Shown here one piece after another: positions 23,125-34,566 of a DNA stretch of 64,000 bases. The stretch is taken from contig JABYQR010000079.1 of NCBI GenBank assembly GCA_022592445.1, positions 80,248 to 144,247 of the forward strand. Direction: 5' to 3'. This stretch comes from Cytidiella melzeri (taxonomy: Eukaryota; Basidiomycota; Agaricomycetes; Polyporales; Irpicaceae). The translations under genes and the position numbers were made by a program. The notes beneath the pieces are model-generated. The model did not search any database. It was not told the origin of the DNA and saw only the letters and a list, made by a program, of their open reading frames with translations. How positions within the stretch are numbered: position 1 is the stretch's first letter; the number at the start of each line of letters is the position of its first letter.

Positions 23125-24150
23125 GCTCTTTGCTGTAGGGTACGGTACCTTGCCCTACGAGACCTCAGATGAGTTCGACGAGCCATTCCCGTTTATCATC
23201 AGACTATGCTACCATCATGCTTACATCTTGATCATCAATATATTTTTCAGACAAACTTTTTTTTCTCCTTGGAAGCGTATAGAGTTTGATCTTAATGTAT
23301 ACAGCGAAAGCGTCGAAGACCGGTATGAACTATTGCGGCTCAACCTCATCACCAGCAGCGGTTTCACGCGTTTGACAGTGCGGATCTTACCGCTAATGAC
23401 ATACGAAGAAGAACCTAGCTGAACCATACTGCTGGCTATACGGAGTGGGCACAAGGTTTTGTATTTGCAGTACGTCTGATTAGAGCACGGCTGATGATGC
23501 TGTTGCTACAGGTCATTGACGTTGGAAAGCACTGCAAGGCAGCTGAGATGAGAAACAACAATTGCAGAGACCACAGTGCTGTTCTTGAAGCTACAGCCTC
23601 CGAACCGTGCCACTGTCCAGTCGCCCTCACAGCGTTCACGTCACGCGATCAAGATTACATCGCTTACCTACTAACCCTGCTCTCTTGTCTTCAACAAAGA
23701 CGCATTTCGCTCTTAAGTTATGACGCGGGGCATTTACTCGGAAGATCGGTACGAACAAGTCTGGTTATCGAATTGAAACTTCCATGGGGAGGAATTTGAC
23801 CTTGAGCGCTTTGGCATCGCCTTCAACATGCCGACAAAAAAGATCGCTTAGGGATATGTATGATGTCGCGTCATGCCACATGCCTATCCCTCCGCAATAG
23901 GGCCAGCTGGCTCAAGAACATGCTCCTTCATTTCTTAACAAGGTACTCAGCTCATCATGTCGTGGATTTTTTTAAGATTAAGCTACGCTGATCCCGTGTC
24001 ATATTCCTTGAAGGTCAATACATTACAATCCATCCGTCTCACTTTCGAAGCTCAAGGAGCTGGGTGCTATAGATCTAGAGGAGCGCGCAACTATGCATCT
24101 TGCTACCATCATAGGATTGTCACTTACACTTTTCTTGTCTAGGCCGCCCC
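23125..24150 (+). pseudogene. Eroded coding-like sequence, family unknown
   Basis: Downstream of MLH1 are separate stretches with protein-like composition on the plus strand. One near 23265-23420 reads SPWKRIEFDLNVYSESVEDRY..LLRLNLI. One near 23495-23660 reads VIDVGKHCKAAEMRNNN and CPVALTAFTSRDQDYIAYLL. One near 23725-23850 reads IYSEDRYEQVWLS and, after a stop, EEFDLERFGIAFNMPTKK. They are interrupted by in-frame stops that I cannot all remove with introns, and no start is evident. A decayed gene, or a multi-exon gene that I cannot assemble, are both possible. Confidence 0.3.
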
Positions 24151-25159
24151 GGCCAGTTCAAACACGCAAGAAGCCATGAACTGCATCCTAACGCATATCT
24201 TCATGCAGCCAACTTGCGTCACATTAGGGCGTAGCGCGTCTGGAGCACCTTGCCAGCTTGAAGTCCGGGCGGTGCAGGTAGGACGGCGACATATACTTCA
24301 TATCTCGCAAGCACATATAAATGACTTTCAGCCTGTCATCGGCCGTATAAGGTGACGTATGGCATCGTTGACGGTTTGATATAGGAGCTGTACAATGAAG
24401 ATTATAGTTCGTCATGAGCATGTGCCAGCGGCAGGAGTTATTGAAAGCTCAACAAATTCAAAGTAAATCGCACAAGGTACGCTCTCAGACTCGCCCAGTG
24501 GGCATACACTTTTTCGTCAGCTGACACATGCGCCTCACAGGCAAAGCGATAGCTTCCCTGGCTGGTCGCCGTCGAACAATGATGTGCGACGAGTTTAAGC
24601 AACGTCCAGACGCCCAGTCGCTACCACAAGCTTTGTCTCCATGCGCTCCCTCTCGTGCGTGCTTGGCCACATTTGCGTTGCGGCCCTTCAAATCTATAGC
24701 TACTGGCTCCTTCTCACCAAAGGCCGTTCACGGTCAGGTCAGGATTATATCAGCTGGGATGTCATGATACTTATGTGCACGCGGTCGTCCCAAGGGTAAT
24801 TTGCAGGTCTGTTGGGTAAGGCAAGCAACCAGGGGCTCGAAGTGTTTGTTTTCTAATAATACAAGCTCGTGCACCTGCCAAAACTGAAATCCTTCGTTGG
24901 ATTCTTATGACGATCTCTGCTATGCCTATGATGGTAGCTCGTGCTCGGTCGTGTCAGCTACTTGCGTGGCCACCTTGGCAATGAACTCGTGGACAGAACT
25001 GTGACCGACTTAGACACCACCTTCATCCGCAATACAGCCGTCCATTGCCACAACAGGCGCACTTGCAGGGGATAAAAGCAGTGGATCTGTCGCAGGTCAG
25101 TAAGCAGTGACTTGCAGATCGCTGCTTCTCGGTGCTCATATCCCTGCCTCGAACATACC
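24151..25159. other. Intergenic region, about 1 kb
   Basis: No open frame with splice signals or recognisable domain on either strand, no tandem repeat and no tRNA-like fold noticed. The right end must hold the promoter of the DUF1996-WSC gene. Confidence 0.45.
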
Positions 25160-27082
25160 ATGCGTTGTCACCAACACATGTCCTTCCTGACGGCTCTCGT
25201 TGCAGCAGCTCTGCCACCTGCCGCCGCCACGTACTGGATTTTTGGCGGAACTCAGCCGGTGGTTGAGACAAGGTACCCAGCATGCTTCATTTGTTTGCAG
25301 CACAGATCCTCCAACACAATATCATAGATTGGATCCAATCGTCTATCCAGGCATTGTCTCTGCCCATGTTCATTCAGCAAGTGTTTTATCCTTCACACAT
25401 CTTTCGTTTCTCAACTTCGCGGAAGGTCGCAGGTGGAAGTCGCTTCTCTCCGACGTACAGCTACTCCGATCTAGTCAATAGCCAGTGTTCCACTATATCC
25501 GTCCAAACAGACAAGAGCAACTATTGGACCGTAATTACATTTCACTCTTCGTATCGCCTGGTTTTGAAGCATACTCAACAGCCAAAACTATATTATCATG
25601 ACCAAGACGCAGGCACATACACGCCAATTCGTACGCTTTGGTACTCTTTGCTCGTGGTTTCCAAACTGATTGGAGGCATATAGCGAATTCCTTCAATGTA
25701 TATTACTTGAGGCGTCCTGGCCCCGCTAATGAAACGATTCATGCTTTCCCGAATGGTTTGCGGGTGAGCGTTGGGTGACCTAGGCTCAATAATTCATATT
25801 ATGATACTTTTCGTGTAGATGCTTGCTGGAGACCCTACCCGTCGCGTCTACAACGCTTCCAACTTTGAGGATCAAGCTATCACCTACGTCTGCCTTGGTA
25901 TGCTTGTCACATTCCGGCTGAGGACTAGTGCGAAATCTGACATCTTGATCGATTATCAGACTACGACAACGACCACACTGGCGACCCAGATTGGGGTAAT
26001 GTTTCCAACACACTGAATCAAATGTGATTGCTGACATTCCCGAGTTTTAGCTGAACGGCAGGATTTTTTCACGCACCAGTGTCCGGATGCTATGCGAGCT
26101 CAAGTCTTCTTTCCTTCGTGCTGGGATGGGGTGAACTTGGACAGCGCTGATCATAAATCTCACATGGCTTACCCAATACAGGACTATGAAACTGGGGATT
26201 GCCCGAGCACTCATCCTGTGCATCTCGTTAGTCTATTCTACGAGATGTTCGTGAGCGTGGACCAATTCCCATACGAGGCAGGCTCGTGGGTCTGGTCCTT
26301 CGGGGACAACACAGGCCTCGGATTCCACGGGGACTTCCAAGACGGGTGGACGGATAATACCGTTCTGCAGAGTGCTCTAGACACCTGTGGAGATATAGGT
26401 GGCGACTTAGCAAGTGAGCTGAATTCCATATTGACTTGACGGGCCTGTAATAACATGTTCGTTTAGGCTGTCCGCCACTCGCACCTTTGGTCAATGACGA
26501 TGCCGCTACTGCCTGTCACATTGAGGGACAAATTGTTGACGAGTCGATTGGCAGTTTATCTGCTCCACTTCTTGAGCTTCCCGGATGCAACCCTCTCTGG
26601 GTTGGCACCGGTCCTAAGCCAACCTGCAACCCAGCCGTGGCAACGCCTGGTCTTGTAGACGCGAAATCGACTTTGCCTAGCGGTTGGACCGAAGTCGGGT
26701 GCATCGCGGAAGGGACTACCGGTCGTGCTCTTAGCGCAGCCTCGACCATAAACTCCACCATGACCAAGCCCTTATGTGCAAACTACTGCGATGCTCTCGG
26801 CTACCAGTATGCGGGTGTAGAGTATTACACGGAGTGTTATTGCGTGAGTAGACTGCTTTGAAAGATGAAAGCCAACTGATAGCGAGACGCTGCCCAGGAT
26901 AATACTTTGGAAAACGGGGCTACTACCGCGCTCCGAACCTGGTACGAATGTTCTACCACGTGCGGAGGAAATCGTGAGTTTCTAGCCACTTATTACAATT
27001 AACCTCTCATCTAACATGAACCCAATCAGCGAACGAAGACTGCGGAGGTCCCAACAGGTTGACACTCATGCAAAAGAGCTAG
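25160..27082 (+). CDS. Secreted DUF1996 protein with C-terminal WSC domain
   Basis: The start at 25160 (MRCHQHMSFLTALVAAALPPAAATYW) gives a signal peptide; the ATG at 25178 is an alternative. The DUF1996 domain follows: a diagnostic DPIVYPGIVSAHVHS, then YSYSDLVNSQCSTI..DKSNYW, PQLYYHDQ-like residues, FPNGLRMLAGDPTRR, and CPDAMRAQVFFPSCWDGVNLDSADHKSHMAYP. The WSC module begins near TEVGCIAEGTTGRALS and has the expected Cys pattern (LCANYCDALGYQYAGVEYYTECYC, then ECSTTCGGNPNEDCGGPNRL) before TAG at 27080-27082. About eight short introns are needed. WSC domains bind polysaccharide; the DUF1996 function is unknown. The protein probably acts in the cell wall or outside the cell. Confidence 0.88.
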
Positions 27083-27320
27083 TAAGGTAGCCTGTTGACG
27101 TCGGCATGGATGAGTTATGAATTGGACCGACCGTCTGTATTCAGTAGCTGTCGACTCAAATAGTTTAACGAGTTGTGGCCGTGATTATGAAATCCTCTAA
27201 GCCATATGTTATAAGTCAGACACCCAGATTGCATACTTGCGCTCGAGGGGTATGCGTATGGGCTCAATACACTCCTAAAGCGGCGACGCGTCCGACGCGC
27301 TCATTCACAGGAACGGTCAC

Positions 27321-30133
27321 ATGATGCTGTCGCGACAAAATTCTTGGTCCGAAGGTTCCCACGCTCCGCGTGGAACGGCGTTCGAACCTCAACCACCACC
27401 ACCGCCGCAACTACGCTGCCCTTGTGCGACCACTAGGATATACATACGACACATCAACATCATTCGACGACATTTTACGACGAGCGACAGAAATGGCTAA
27501 GCATTCCCAACATTCGACGGTTCCCGCCTCAGCACCAACGTCACCTGCAGTCGTTCGCGGCAAGTCTGACCGTACTCAACCTGCAACACCTCAACGAATT
27601 CTTCAGAGGGCGCACCGGCAACTTCAGAGCTCGCCGTATACCCCCGCGGCCTCGTTTACGTCACCTTATACCCCTCTAAGCTTGCGCTCCTTTTCGACAT
27701 CCACCGCCTCCTCCTTGGCTACCCCCGCTTCGACAACAGCGAGTAGACGGCTAAGTCTCTCCCTCTCTCCCGAGGATAGCTTTCATGCAAAAGGAAGAAA
27801 AGGCATAGCAGATATAGCAGATAACTGGCGTAATCGCGCGCATGAAAATGGTATCAAGGTTGGGGAGGAATCGCGTTTCGCAGATGACGAAGGTGCATAT
27901 ATGCGGTTCTTATGGATTCTCGACGTACTCCTGACTTGATCGTAGATGATGATGATGATATCGACTTGGATACCTCAAGCTTTTTCTCCGCAGACAGAGG
28001 TATGTCGGTTGTCTGCATCGCACTATTCACAACTAAGCGCCGCTACAGCTTTATTACCTGCGCCATTCCTGTCGACTCAGCGCCGCGCACGCGCCTTCAC
28101 TCAGGCACTTCCGCATGTCCCTGCCTTACCATTGGCGCCGATGTCCAATCCCATGCAGATGTCCACTCCCGCGCGTGCCCCTCGTGCCCGACCATTTGCA
28201 CTCTCCCCCGCATTCCTCAATACTCCTCCGCCAAATCAGGATCTTCTTAAAAAGTTTCGACTCCGAGGATCAAACACCGATCCTGCTCAAACGCGCCGTA
28301 GACCAGCTTTTGGACAGGTTTGTCATTTATTGTAACATGCAAATAATGACTAGCATCGCTAAGTGTTCTCGTAGGCTTCCGACCTGTGCGACATCGACGA
28401 GGACGAATATATGCCATACATTGAAGACTTCTCGTCTCCTGCGGCCATCACTCACCTACAATCACAGACCCTTCCGTTGCACTTCCACGATCCTTTCGAT
28501 TTATCCACTCTTTCCGATGTATATCACGACGCACAATCCCTCCCTGCTTTGCCCCCTTTTGAATCGCCACGGCCATCGCTGTATTCCACCACGAAGACGT
28601 TGCCAGCATGCTCCGTATGCGGCTCCTCTAACGGGTCACTTGCAGTACTCGATCCCTGCACTCATCCTCTCTGTTCCGGCTGTTTGACCAGTGCCTTGAA
28701 CATAGTCGGAGAAAAGGATATGGAATGCGCTGTTTGCAAAGCCAAGGTGCACGACTTCAAGCTACAGAAGCTATGTATTCCCAACGTAGAGTCTGCTGCC
28801 AAGTTTCAGCACCAGGACATGCACAGCACGTTTGAAAGACCACTCGGGAGCTCATCAGAGCCCCTCGATCCTGGGTTTCAAGATTTCATTGACAGAGCTC
28901 AGGGCTCGTCAACTCCCGTTCCGCAGGTCAACATTGGTCGAATGGCCCCCGGAAATGTTCGCCTTGACGAGCGTGCTGTTCTCCGCATTGATAACGTTCC
29001 TTGGGTATGTGTTCGCTCTGATATTTATCCACGTGTTTCTTAACGACGATGCGTAGGATATAACTCCGCCTGCTATATCCGCTTGGCTCAAACACCCGGT
29101 GGATCGTGTACATGTTCTCCTTGACCGCAAAGGCAAAACTATGAGCCACGCCTTTGTGGAAATGGCCAGCTCTGACGCAGCGAAAGCTGCACTTAGGACT
29201 TCGCAGAATTCGGTACTTGGGAAGGGTAAACGTGCACGGGGGGTAACCGTCACGAGGAGTAATCAAGAAGAGCTCATGCGATCGGTATGGCAGGTCTTAC
29301 CCCCACACCCGCAGTTCGATTGACGAATGATTCAGTTATTCCCATCTTGGCAAGGGTCATTTGATGGCGCGAGACCATCCTTGTCTGGCCTCGAGAACGA
29401 GCGTGTGATTGCAGCCCTGCAGCATGGATTAATATCCGATGCTGAGCTTCGATCGCTCTTGCATCTTATTCGGTCTCCGGACGTAAGTGGCATATCTATG
29501 AGAGCAAATCAATGCTAACTTCTTACGTAGAGCCCCTTTTTGAAGGTTCCCTCCCTCCCATATCATTCCTTGATAAGCATTCTTTCCAAAATCCCCTCTG
29601 ACGAAGACAGCAAAGTGTTCTGGTCCGGCAACCTCAGAGATATGCTGTACGGTATGTCGAAAACGTATTTCCTATAATCCTACCTTGGCTTAGTTTTAAC
29701 ACAGAAATCACACACGCCGCTGTTACTGCCCTCGTGGCTAAGATAGATGGGAATCCGTTTTCTGAGTGGACGAGCCTTATGACCCAGGTAGTTCGCGCCG
29801 CCATGGACTGTCAAGGTGAGTCCAATTCTGTTGATTGGTTCTGGTAGCTTACACGCGGGTTGGATAGCCTTTACTGCAGAGCAGATGAGCAGGCTCTCAG
29901 ACATTTTGGAGGCAGCGCTTCCGCGTTCCACATCTTCGCCAGTTGGCTCGTGCAGATCCTCGCGCACCTCTGAGTCTATGTCCATCCCCGTAGCGCCTCT
30001 CCAGTCCAGTCGAAAAGGCAATGCCAATGCATCCACACATTCCACGATGTCATACGGAGATCTCGCCAAAGAATTCGGTGTTGACGCCCACGTTGTCGAA
30101 GCGCTCATCCAAAGGCTCTCTGTCTTTCCTTAA
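27321..30133 (+). CDS. RING-finger and RRM domain protein
   Basis: After a Ser/Thr/Pro-rich N-terminal part, a middle exon holds a C3HC4-like RING: CSVCGSSNGSL, DPCTHPLCSGCLTS and CAVCKAKV. About 100 residues later an RNA-recognition motif follows: VLRIDNVPWDITPPAISAWL across an intron, then VHVLLDRKGKTMSHAFVEM and ALRTSQNSVLGKGKRARGVTVTRS. The C-terminal part is helical and ends at DLAKEFGVDAHVVEALIQRLSVFP with the stop at 30131-30133. A RING suggests E3 ligase activity and an RRM suggests RNA binding; together they point to RNA-linked protein turnover, which is inference. The 5' end is uncertain. The ATG at 27321 (MMLSRQNSWSEG) needs a weak donor to join the open frame, and an in-frame ATG at about 27493 would give a shorter protein. 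Confidence 0.75.
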
Positions 30134-30774
30134 AACTCTCGCTCAACTCTTAGAATTACGCAGCCCATAAAGGAGACAATGGACTCACCAGTGGTCTCAG
30201 TACTCATTTCATTTGTTTGAAGGTTTTTCTACTCGCGGATCTCTTCCTATTCATCCATGTCATGCCTCTCCTCCCCAATCGCTCTCGAAATTGCATATCA
30301 CGACCGTTGCATCCCCGTAATAAGCTATCTTCCCAGTTTCTCCCAGGATTCCATCGCTGTTTATGTGTTCTGTTATTCACATGTAGATTCAATAACTCCT
30401 TTTCCCGTGGCTAGTCCCCCGTAACGCCATTGCATCCTGTGGCTCGTTTTATCCTCAGCATCACTCTGTTCTGTTCTCGCTATGAAGCTTTCATTGTCGC
30501 ACTTGTTTTGTACTCGCTGTATCACGTCAATAGCAACAGTTTGCGCACCACATCCGAAATCGTCGGCAGCTTTTCACGGTTCAAAGTATCTGCAAACTTT
30601 AGGAACCGTCTTGGTCAGTGTTTTTCCGCTATTCGAGCTATTGTTCTATAATCACATGCATGTTCTGAACAGTTCGTCCAACTTGAACAATCCAATGACC
30701 ATTATTATCGATGCAGCTGGACGCTGTAAGGCCAGATGTTGTTCACTGTTTTGACTGACCGCGGTCTCACTCAA
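30134..30774. other. Intergenic region between convergent genes
   Basis: Pyrimidine-rich spacer between the RING-RRM gene and the kinase A repeat unit. No supported gene. The boundary at about 30775 is where similarity with the inverted copy at 61062-62810 stops. Confidence 0.5.
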
Positions 30775-32517
30775 ATAAGTTCACGCAAGGAGTAAGTTAG
30801 GAATCAGGATCGAACGGTATATTCATCTAATCACGACCTGCGTAATATAGACAAATGGTGGTAATGTGCCATCCACGACCAGCGCGAAATGAACACAAGC
30901 CTGACAACGCTAGCGATGTACAAGCTCATACGCGACAACATCATACCACGAATGCCCTGGCGGATTGCCTGATACGAGGGGCAGGTGGCATAATCTCGTC
31001 CTTGATCAACCCCGTGAACGAGGAGACGTCATCCCCAAGCTGCACAGGATACGAGGCCGGCGTCACAGGTCCTCCACTCGACACAACCGAGCTAACTTTG
31101 CTAGCGAAGGTCATGTCGAGCAAGGGTGACTCCGGTAGACTATTGCAACGCGGTGCAACACGGGGAACATTGACTGGTTCGACACGGACGCCGCAGTACG
31201 CAGCAGCATCACGTGCGACCTCCCCGGCACGCGCGAGCTCCTCGTCGTTTAGAAAAAACGTCGGGAGTGCGATAATCTCCTTGCGGAGCGCATCAAGGGT
31301 GATGCGCTCGCTAGGCTCGTACACGAAGATCTTGCGGAACAGGACATTGGCCTCTTTGGAGATCGGGAGCATCTCCATGAGGTAGTCCTCGTTCAACAAG
31401 AAATCACAAAAGCACTCGTCCGAAGTAATGGCTTTTTGCCACGGAGAGCGACTTGTGACCATGTTGACCAAAATGATGCCCAGAGCCCAGATGTCATTGG
31501 TAAGATTGGAATAAGGCAAATAGCCAGCTTCCTTCCCAAGACATTCTGCAGAAAATCAAGGTTAGCGTCGGTTTTCGGATCTGGTACAATGAACTAAACA
31601 TACCTGGACTCATGTAAGGCGCACTGCCGCACCCCCACGTCGTACTGACTTGGCCACTGGTGCACAGGCCAAAGTCAGTGACGTGCACCTGAGAACCATC
31701 CTTGGAACAGAGGATGTTCTCAGGCTTGAGGTCACGGTGAAAGACACGCTTTTCGTGGCAGTAAGCCACGGCGTCCAAAATCTTCAGGAAGACAGACTTG
31801 GTCATCTCGTCATTCCTGAAGAACATCTTGTCGACTGATATACGTGCGAACAAATCACCACCAGGGCAATAGTTCAACACGATATACACGAACACAGTGT
31901 CCTCGAATGCGCAATGCATCGTGACAACGTTGGGATGTTCGCTGACGGCATGATGTAGGACAACCTCTCGTCTGACCCGTTGAGCGGCGGAGGCACTAAA
32001 ACACCTCTTGTCGAGGATTTTAATGGCCACCTCAACGGGGCTGCCAGCAGACGACACGGTCTTGAGGTCAAGGGCCTGATAGACGACTCCGTAAGCCCCG
32101 GTGCCGAGCACCTGGAGGAGCTGAAACCGGCCGCGGTCAAGAACGCGACCGGCGAAGTTCATCATTTGGGCGGTGCGAGACATAACGTAAAAATGTTATG
32201 AGAAGCGGGAGTGCGGAGAATACGCAGTTGGCAGAGTAAGGATTTCAAGTGAGACCTGTCACTTGAAGGTGGTAGTGGAGAGGATAGAAAGATAGAGATT
32301 TGGGGACGAACATGGGCAGTATTTATACGTTTTGCGGCCTGGGGGACATACAGTGCGGAAGATCTATGGGAGGTGTGACGGAATCAAAAAGCGGAGGCTA
32401 TCATTAGATCAATCGAGGACCTACTGGAGGGCATACGGATACATGGCGGGTGTGCGGGAGGTTTAGGTTGCGACGATCGGAATGCGGGAGACGGGATCGC
32501 CCAATTAGGCAACAGAC
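30775..32517 (-). repeat. Left copy of a 1.74-kb inverted duplication carrying kinase A
   Basis: Reverse complement of 61062-62810 at high identity across promoter, both exons, intron and about 165 bp of 3' flank. The outer edges fade into unrelated DNA at 32517 (upstream side) and 30775 (downstream side). No transposon ends or target-site duplications are evident at the edges. Confidence 0.85.
30941..32183 (-). CDS. Ran1-like serine/threonine protein kinase A
   Basis: Two exons, 32183-31604 and 31545-30941, encode 394 residues. The kinase fold is complete: Gly loop GTGAYG, lysine in VAIKILDK, HPNVVTMHCAFED, catalytic HRDLKPEN, DFG in VTDFGLCTS, and activation-segment end SAPYMSPE in which the 58-bp intron splits the Glu codon. 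The C-lobe has NDIWALGIILVNMVTSRSPW and ERITLDALRKEIIAL. All catalytic residues are present, so it should be active. The motif set resembles fungal Ran1/Pat1-type kinases, a family linked to nutrient and developmental control; that link is inferred. A tail of about 80 residues ends RQSARAFVV. It is about 93% identical in protein to kinase E in the opposite orientation. Confidence 0.92.
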
Positions 32518-32851
32518 CGAGGCTTTCTACCCAGTTATTTGCCCCCGATGTCGATCACATTTGGTTTGCTAACAGCGGAAGCATTAACTGATCAGTGCAG
32601 CGTCGGATGCTAAACTGACATTTCAGACATCGTAGTAGTCAGTCATGGTGAATAAGTTCAAAGTAACAAGCGGGTCTTACTTAATAGGGCAAGCCGGACT
32701 TTTGTGGCGCGAACCAAATTTGGCTGCAAGCTGAACGGGGCGAATTTCAAAGGGAATATGATAAAGTAAAATTGAATTCACAGTGACCAGCACTGAATTG
32801 GGTAGGGGTATGAAATGTCCATGGTATCAACAACTGAATATATAATCAAGT
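32518..32851. other. Intergenic spacer between kinases A and B
   Basis: AT-rich spacer between the upstream limit of the kinase A repeat and the stop codon of kinase B. No gene or palindrome was seen. The kinase A promoter proper lies to the left inside the repeat. Confidence 0.5.
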
Positions 32852-34216
32852 TCACCGAGTCCTCTCCGCGCCGAACAACCGCCTGACTGAGTGGGACACC
32901 CTGAGCCATGAGCGGTGATGAAGCATGCTCTTGCGTATAGGTTGATCGAAGTTCGATGTGATCAGAGTAGAGGACGTGCCATTGCGTGGAGCAGCGGCTT
33001 TGAGTAAGGGTTGAGATGGTTTAGGCACAGCAGGACGTTCTGCTGGGCCCTGGACGACAGGTGATTCGAGCAGAGATGTGCGTGGTGACTCGTCGGCTGG
33101 TACCATTCCGTGAACGAATGGCTTGGCCTCCGGAGTGCCTCTACCTGACTTTGCCCTGCCCTCTTCCAAAGCGGCAAGCGACTGAGTGTGCAGTGGCCTC
33201 GAACATACATCCGAATCGTCTGAGTCCGAGTCGGCGAAGGCGATACGACGCATCTCATCGAAGTGCGCAGAGATGTATCTCAAACGCTTGCTGCGCTTGA
33301 TCTCCCTGTCATTCATGAAGAATGTGCCAGCTCTGACAACCATCTCTCTGATATCGTCCAGGCTGGGAGCGGTCTCTGTGCACGGGTTGAATATACGCTG
33401 GAGGATGTAGTTCGTCTCCTTGGATATCGGCAGCACCTGGCGCAGATAATGAGGGTGGCGCAAGTGACGAAGATAGTTCGTATCCTTTTCAGATGCGGTG
33501 TTCCAGGGCATTCTACCACCGATGACAGTGGCGAAAATGACTCCAAGAGCCCAGATGTCGTTACGCTCGGCGTCGAAGGACCGGAAATGTCCTTCAGCGT
33601 TTTGACATTCTGTTATCAGCAATATTAGCGTTGAACTCTATACACAAACAGCGTAAAGCTTACCTGGACTTCTGAACTGGGCAGTGCCAACACCAAAGCT
33701 CCGACTGTGCCTAGTCCTCGAGGCTAGACCAAAGTCCGAAACGTACACTTCTGAGGCGTCTTCGCTCACCAGAACGTTGTTCGGCTTCAGATCTCGGTGG
33801 TATATGCCTCGAGAATGGCAATACTTGATGGCGTCGATCAACTGAAGGAACGTAGTCCGGACCAACTCGTCGTCCTTCCAATATTCTCCATTCTTGATCG
33901 CCCCCCACATGTCACCACCAGGGTGAAACTCGAGGACGATGTAGAAAAAGGCGGAATCGTGGAAGACACGGTGGAAGGTGACCACGTTGTCGTGGCCGGA
34001 GACGGTATGGTGAAGCACTATCTCTCTGAACTGGGCGTCGGGGTTTTGACCGGCTTTACGCACAACCTTGATCGCGACCATCTCAGGTGGCGAGGTCGTC
34101 AAGTCCAGTGCGTTGTAAACCGTGCCAAAGGTGCCTCGGCCGATTTGACTGAGGAACTTGATACGCCCTTGGTCGATGGTGAGACCAGACAAGTTGGGCA
34201 TGGTAACCTTGGGCAT
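32852..34216 (-). CDS. Ran1-like serine/threonine protein kinase B
   Basis: Exons 34216-33664 and 33609-32852 give 436 residues. N-terminal MPKVTMPNLSGLTIDQGRIKFLSQIGRGTFGTVY contains the Gly loop GRGTFG. The lysine is in VAIKVVRK. HRDLKPNN and DFG (VSDFGLAS) are intact, and the activation segment ends AQFRSPE, with the intron inside the Glu codon as in the other four kinases here. The C-lobe has NDIWALGVIFATVIGGRMPW and LPISKETNYILQRIF. A longer polar C-terminal tail follows (SDSDDSD, then RSMLHHRSW-type basic stretch). The protein is clearly diverged from A/E but has the same architecture and intron position. It runs in the same direction as kinase A, about 670 bp from it. Confidence 0.92.
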
Positions 34217-34436
34217 GATGATGATGATGAAGCGAGTGAAGATAAGCGAATGCGAGTAGAGTCAAGACTTGAGTAGGCAGAGGGTATGAGAATGATGGAG
34301 TCAGATTAAATTGAAGCACCATGTTATATACTTTTTTCCGCTAGGCCCTCGATCTGGTCTGTGTCCGCCATCTGGCATTCGAGAGCGGTAGGTCCCGACG
34401 ACAATTTCCATACCGGGGAAGCCGGCGGGTCGATGA

Positions 34437-34474
34437 ACTGAGCGGGCGTACCATATTAGGTATGTCCGCTCAGT
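34437..34474. promoter_or_regulatory. Hairpin-type inverted repeat upstream of kinase B
   Basis: Arms 34437-34452 and 34459-34474 (ACTGAGCGGGCGTACC and GGTATGTCCGCTCAGT) pair over 16 positions, with two positions that would be G-T in a folded strand, around the 6-nt loop ATATTA. It sits about 240 bp upstream of the kinase B start. A binding site for a dimeric regulator is one reading, a small mobile-element footprint another. Confidence 0.5.
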
Positions 34475-34566
34475 CCGACGGCGGGCGTTGTGGGGCTCAT
34501 GCCCAAACGGATCCAAAAACCAAAAACCAAAAACACACATCTCCTATTTGGGAACTTCCGCGATCC

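Noticed and set aside
25377..25431. Apparent GC-AG intron in the DUF1996 gene after HVHS
   Set aside because: A canonical GT-AG intron at 25381-25431 also keeps the frame (HVHS followed by Ala-Ser-Gly-Ser-Arg-Phe), so a rare splice type is not needed.
30430..30760. Hydrophobic small frames between the RING-RRM gene and kinase A
   Set aside because: Pyrimidine-rich 3' flank yields hydrophobic translations in several frames; no splice signals, no domain, no conserved start.
31980..32201. Plus-strand frames opposite kinases A and E (also 61335-61607 minus)
   Set aside because: They occur in both copies only because the coding strand is conserved; they translate antisense of the Gly-loop region and begin at non-ATG codons.
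30775..32517. Idea that the 1.74-kb inverted duplication is itself a transposon
   Set aside because: The edges fade gradually, without terminal inverted repeats or target-site duplication that I can see, and the cargo is a normal intron-bearing kinase gene with promoter.
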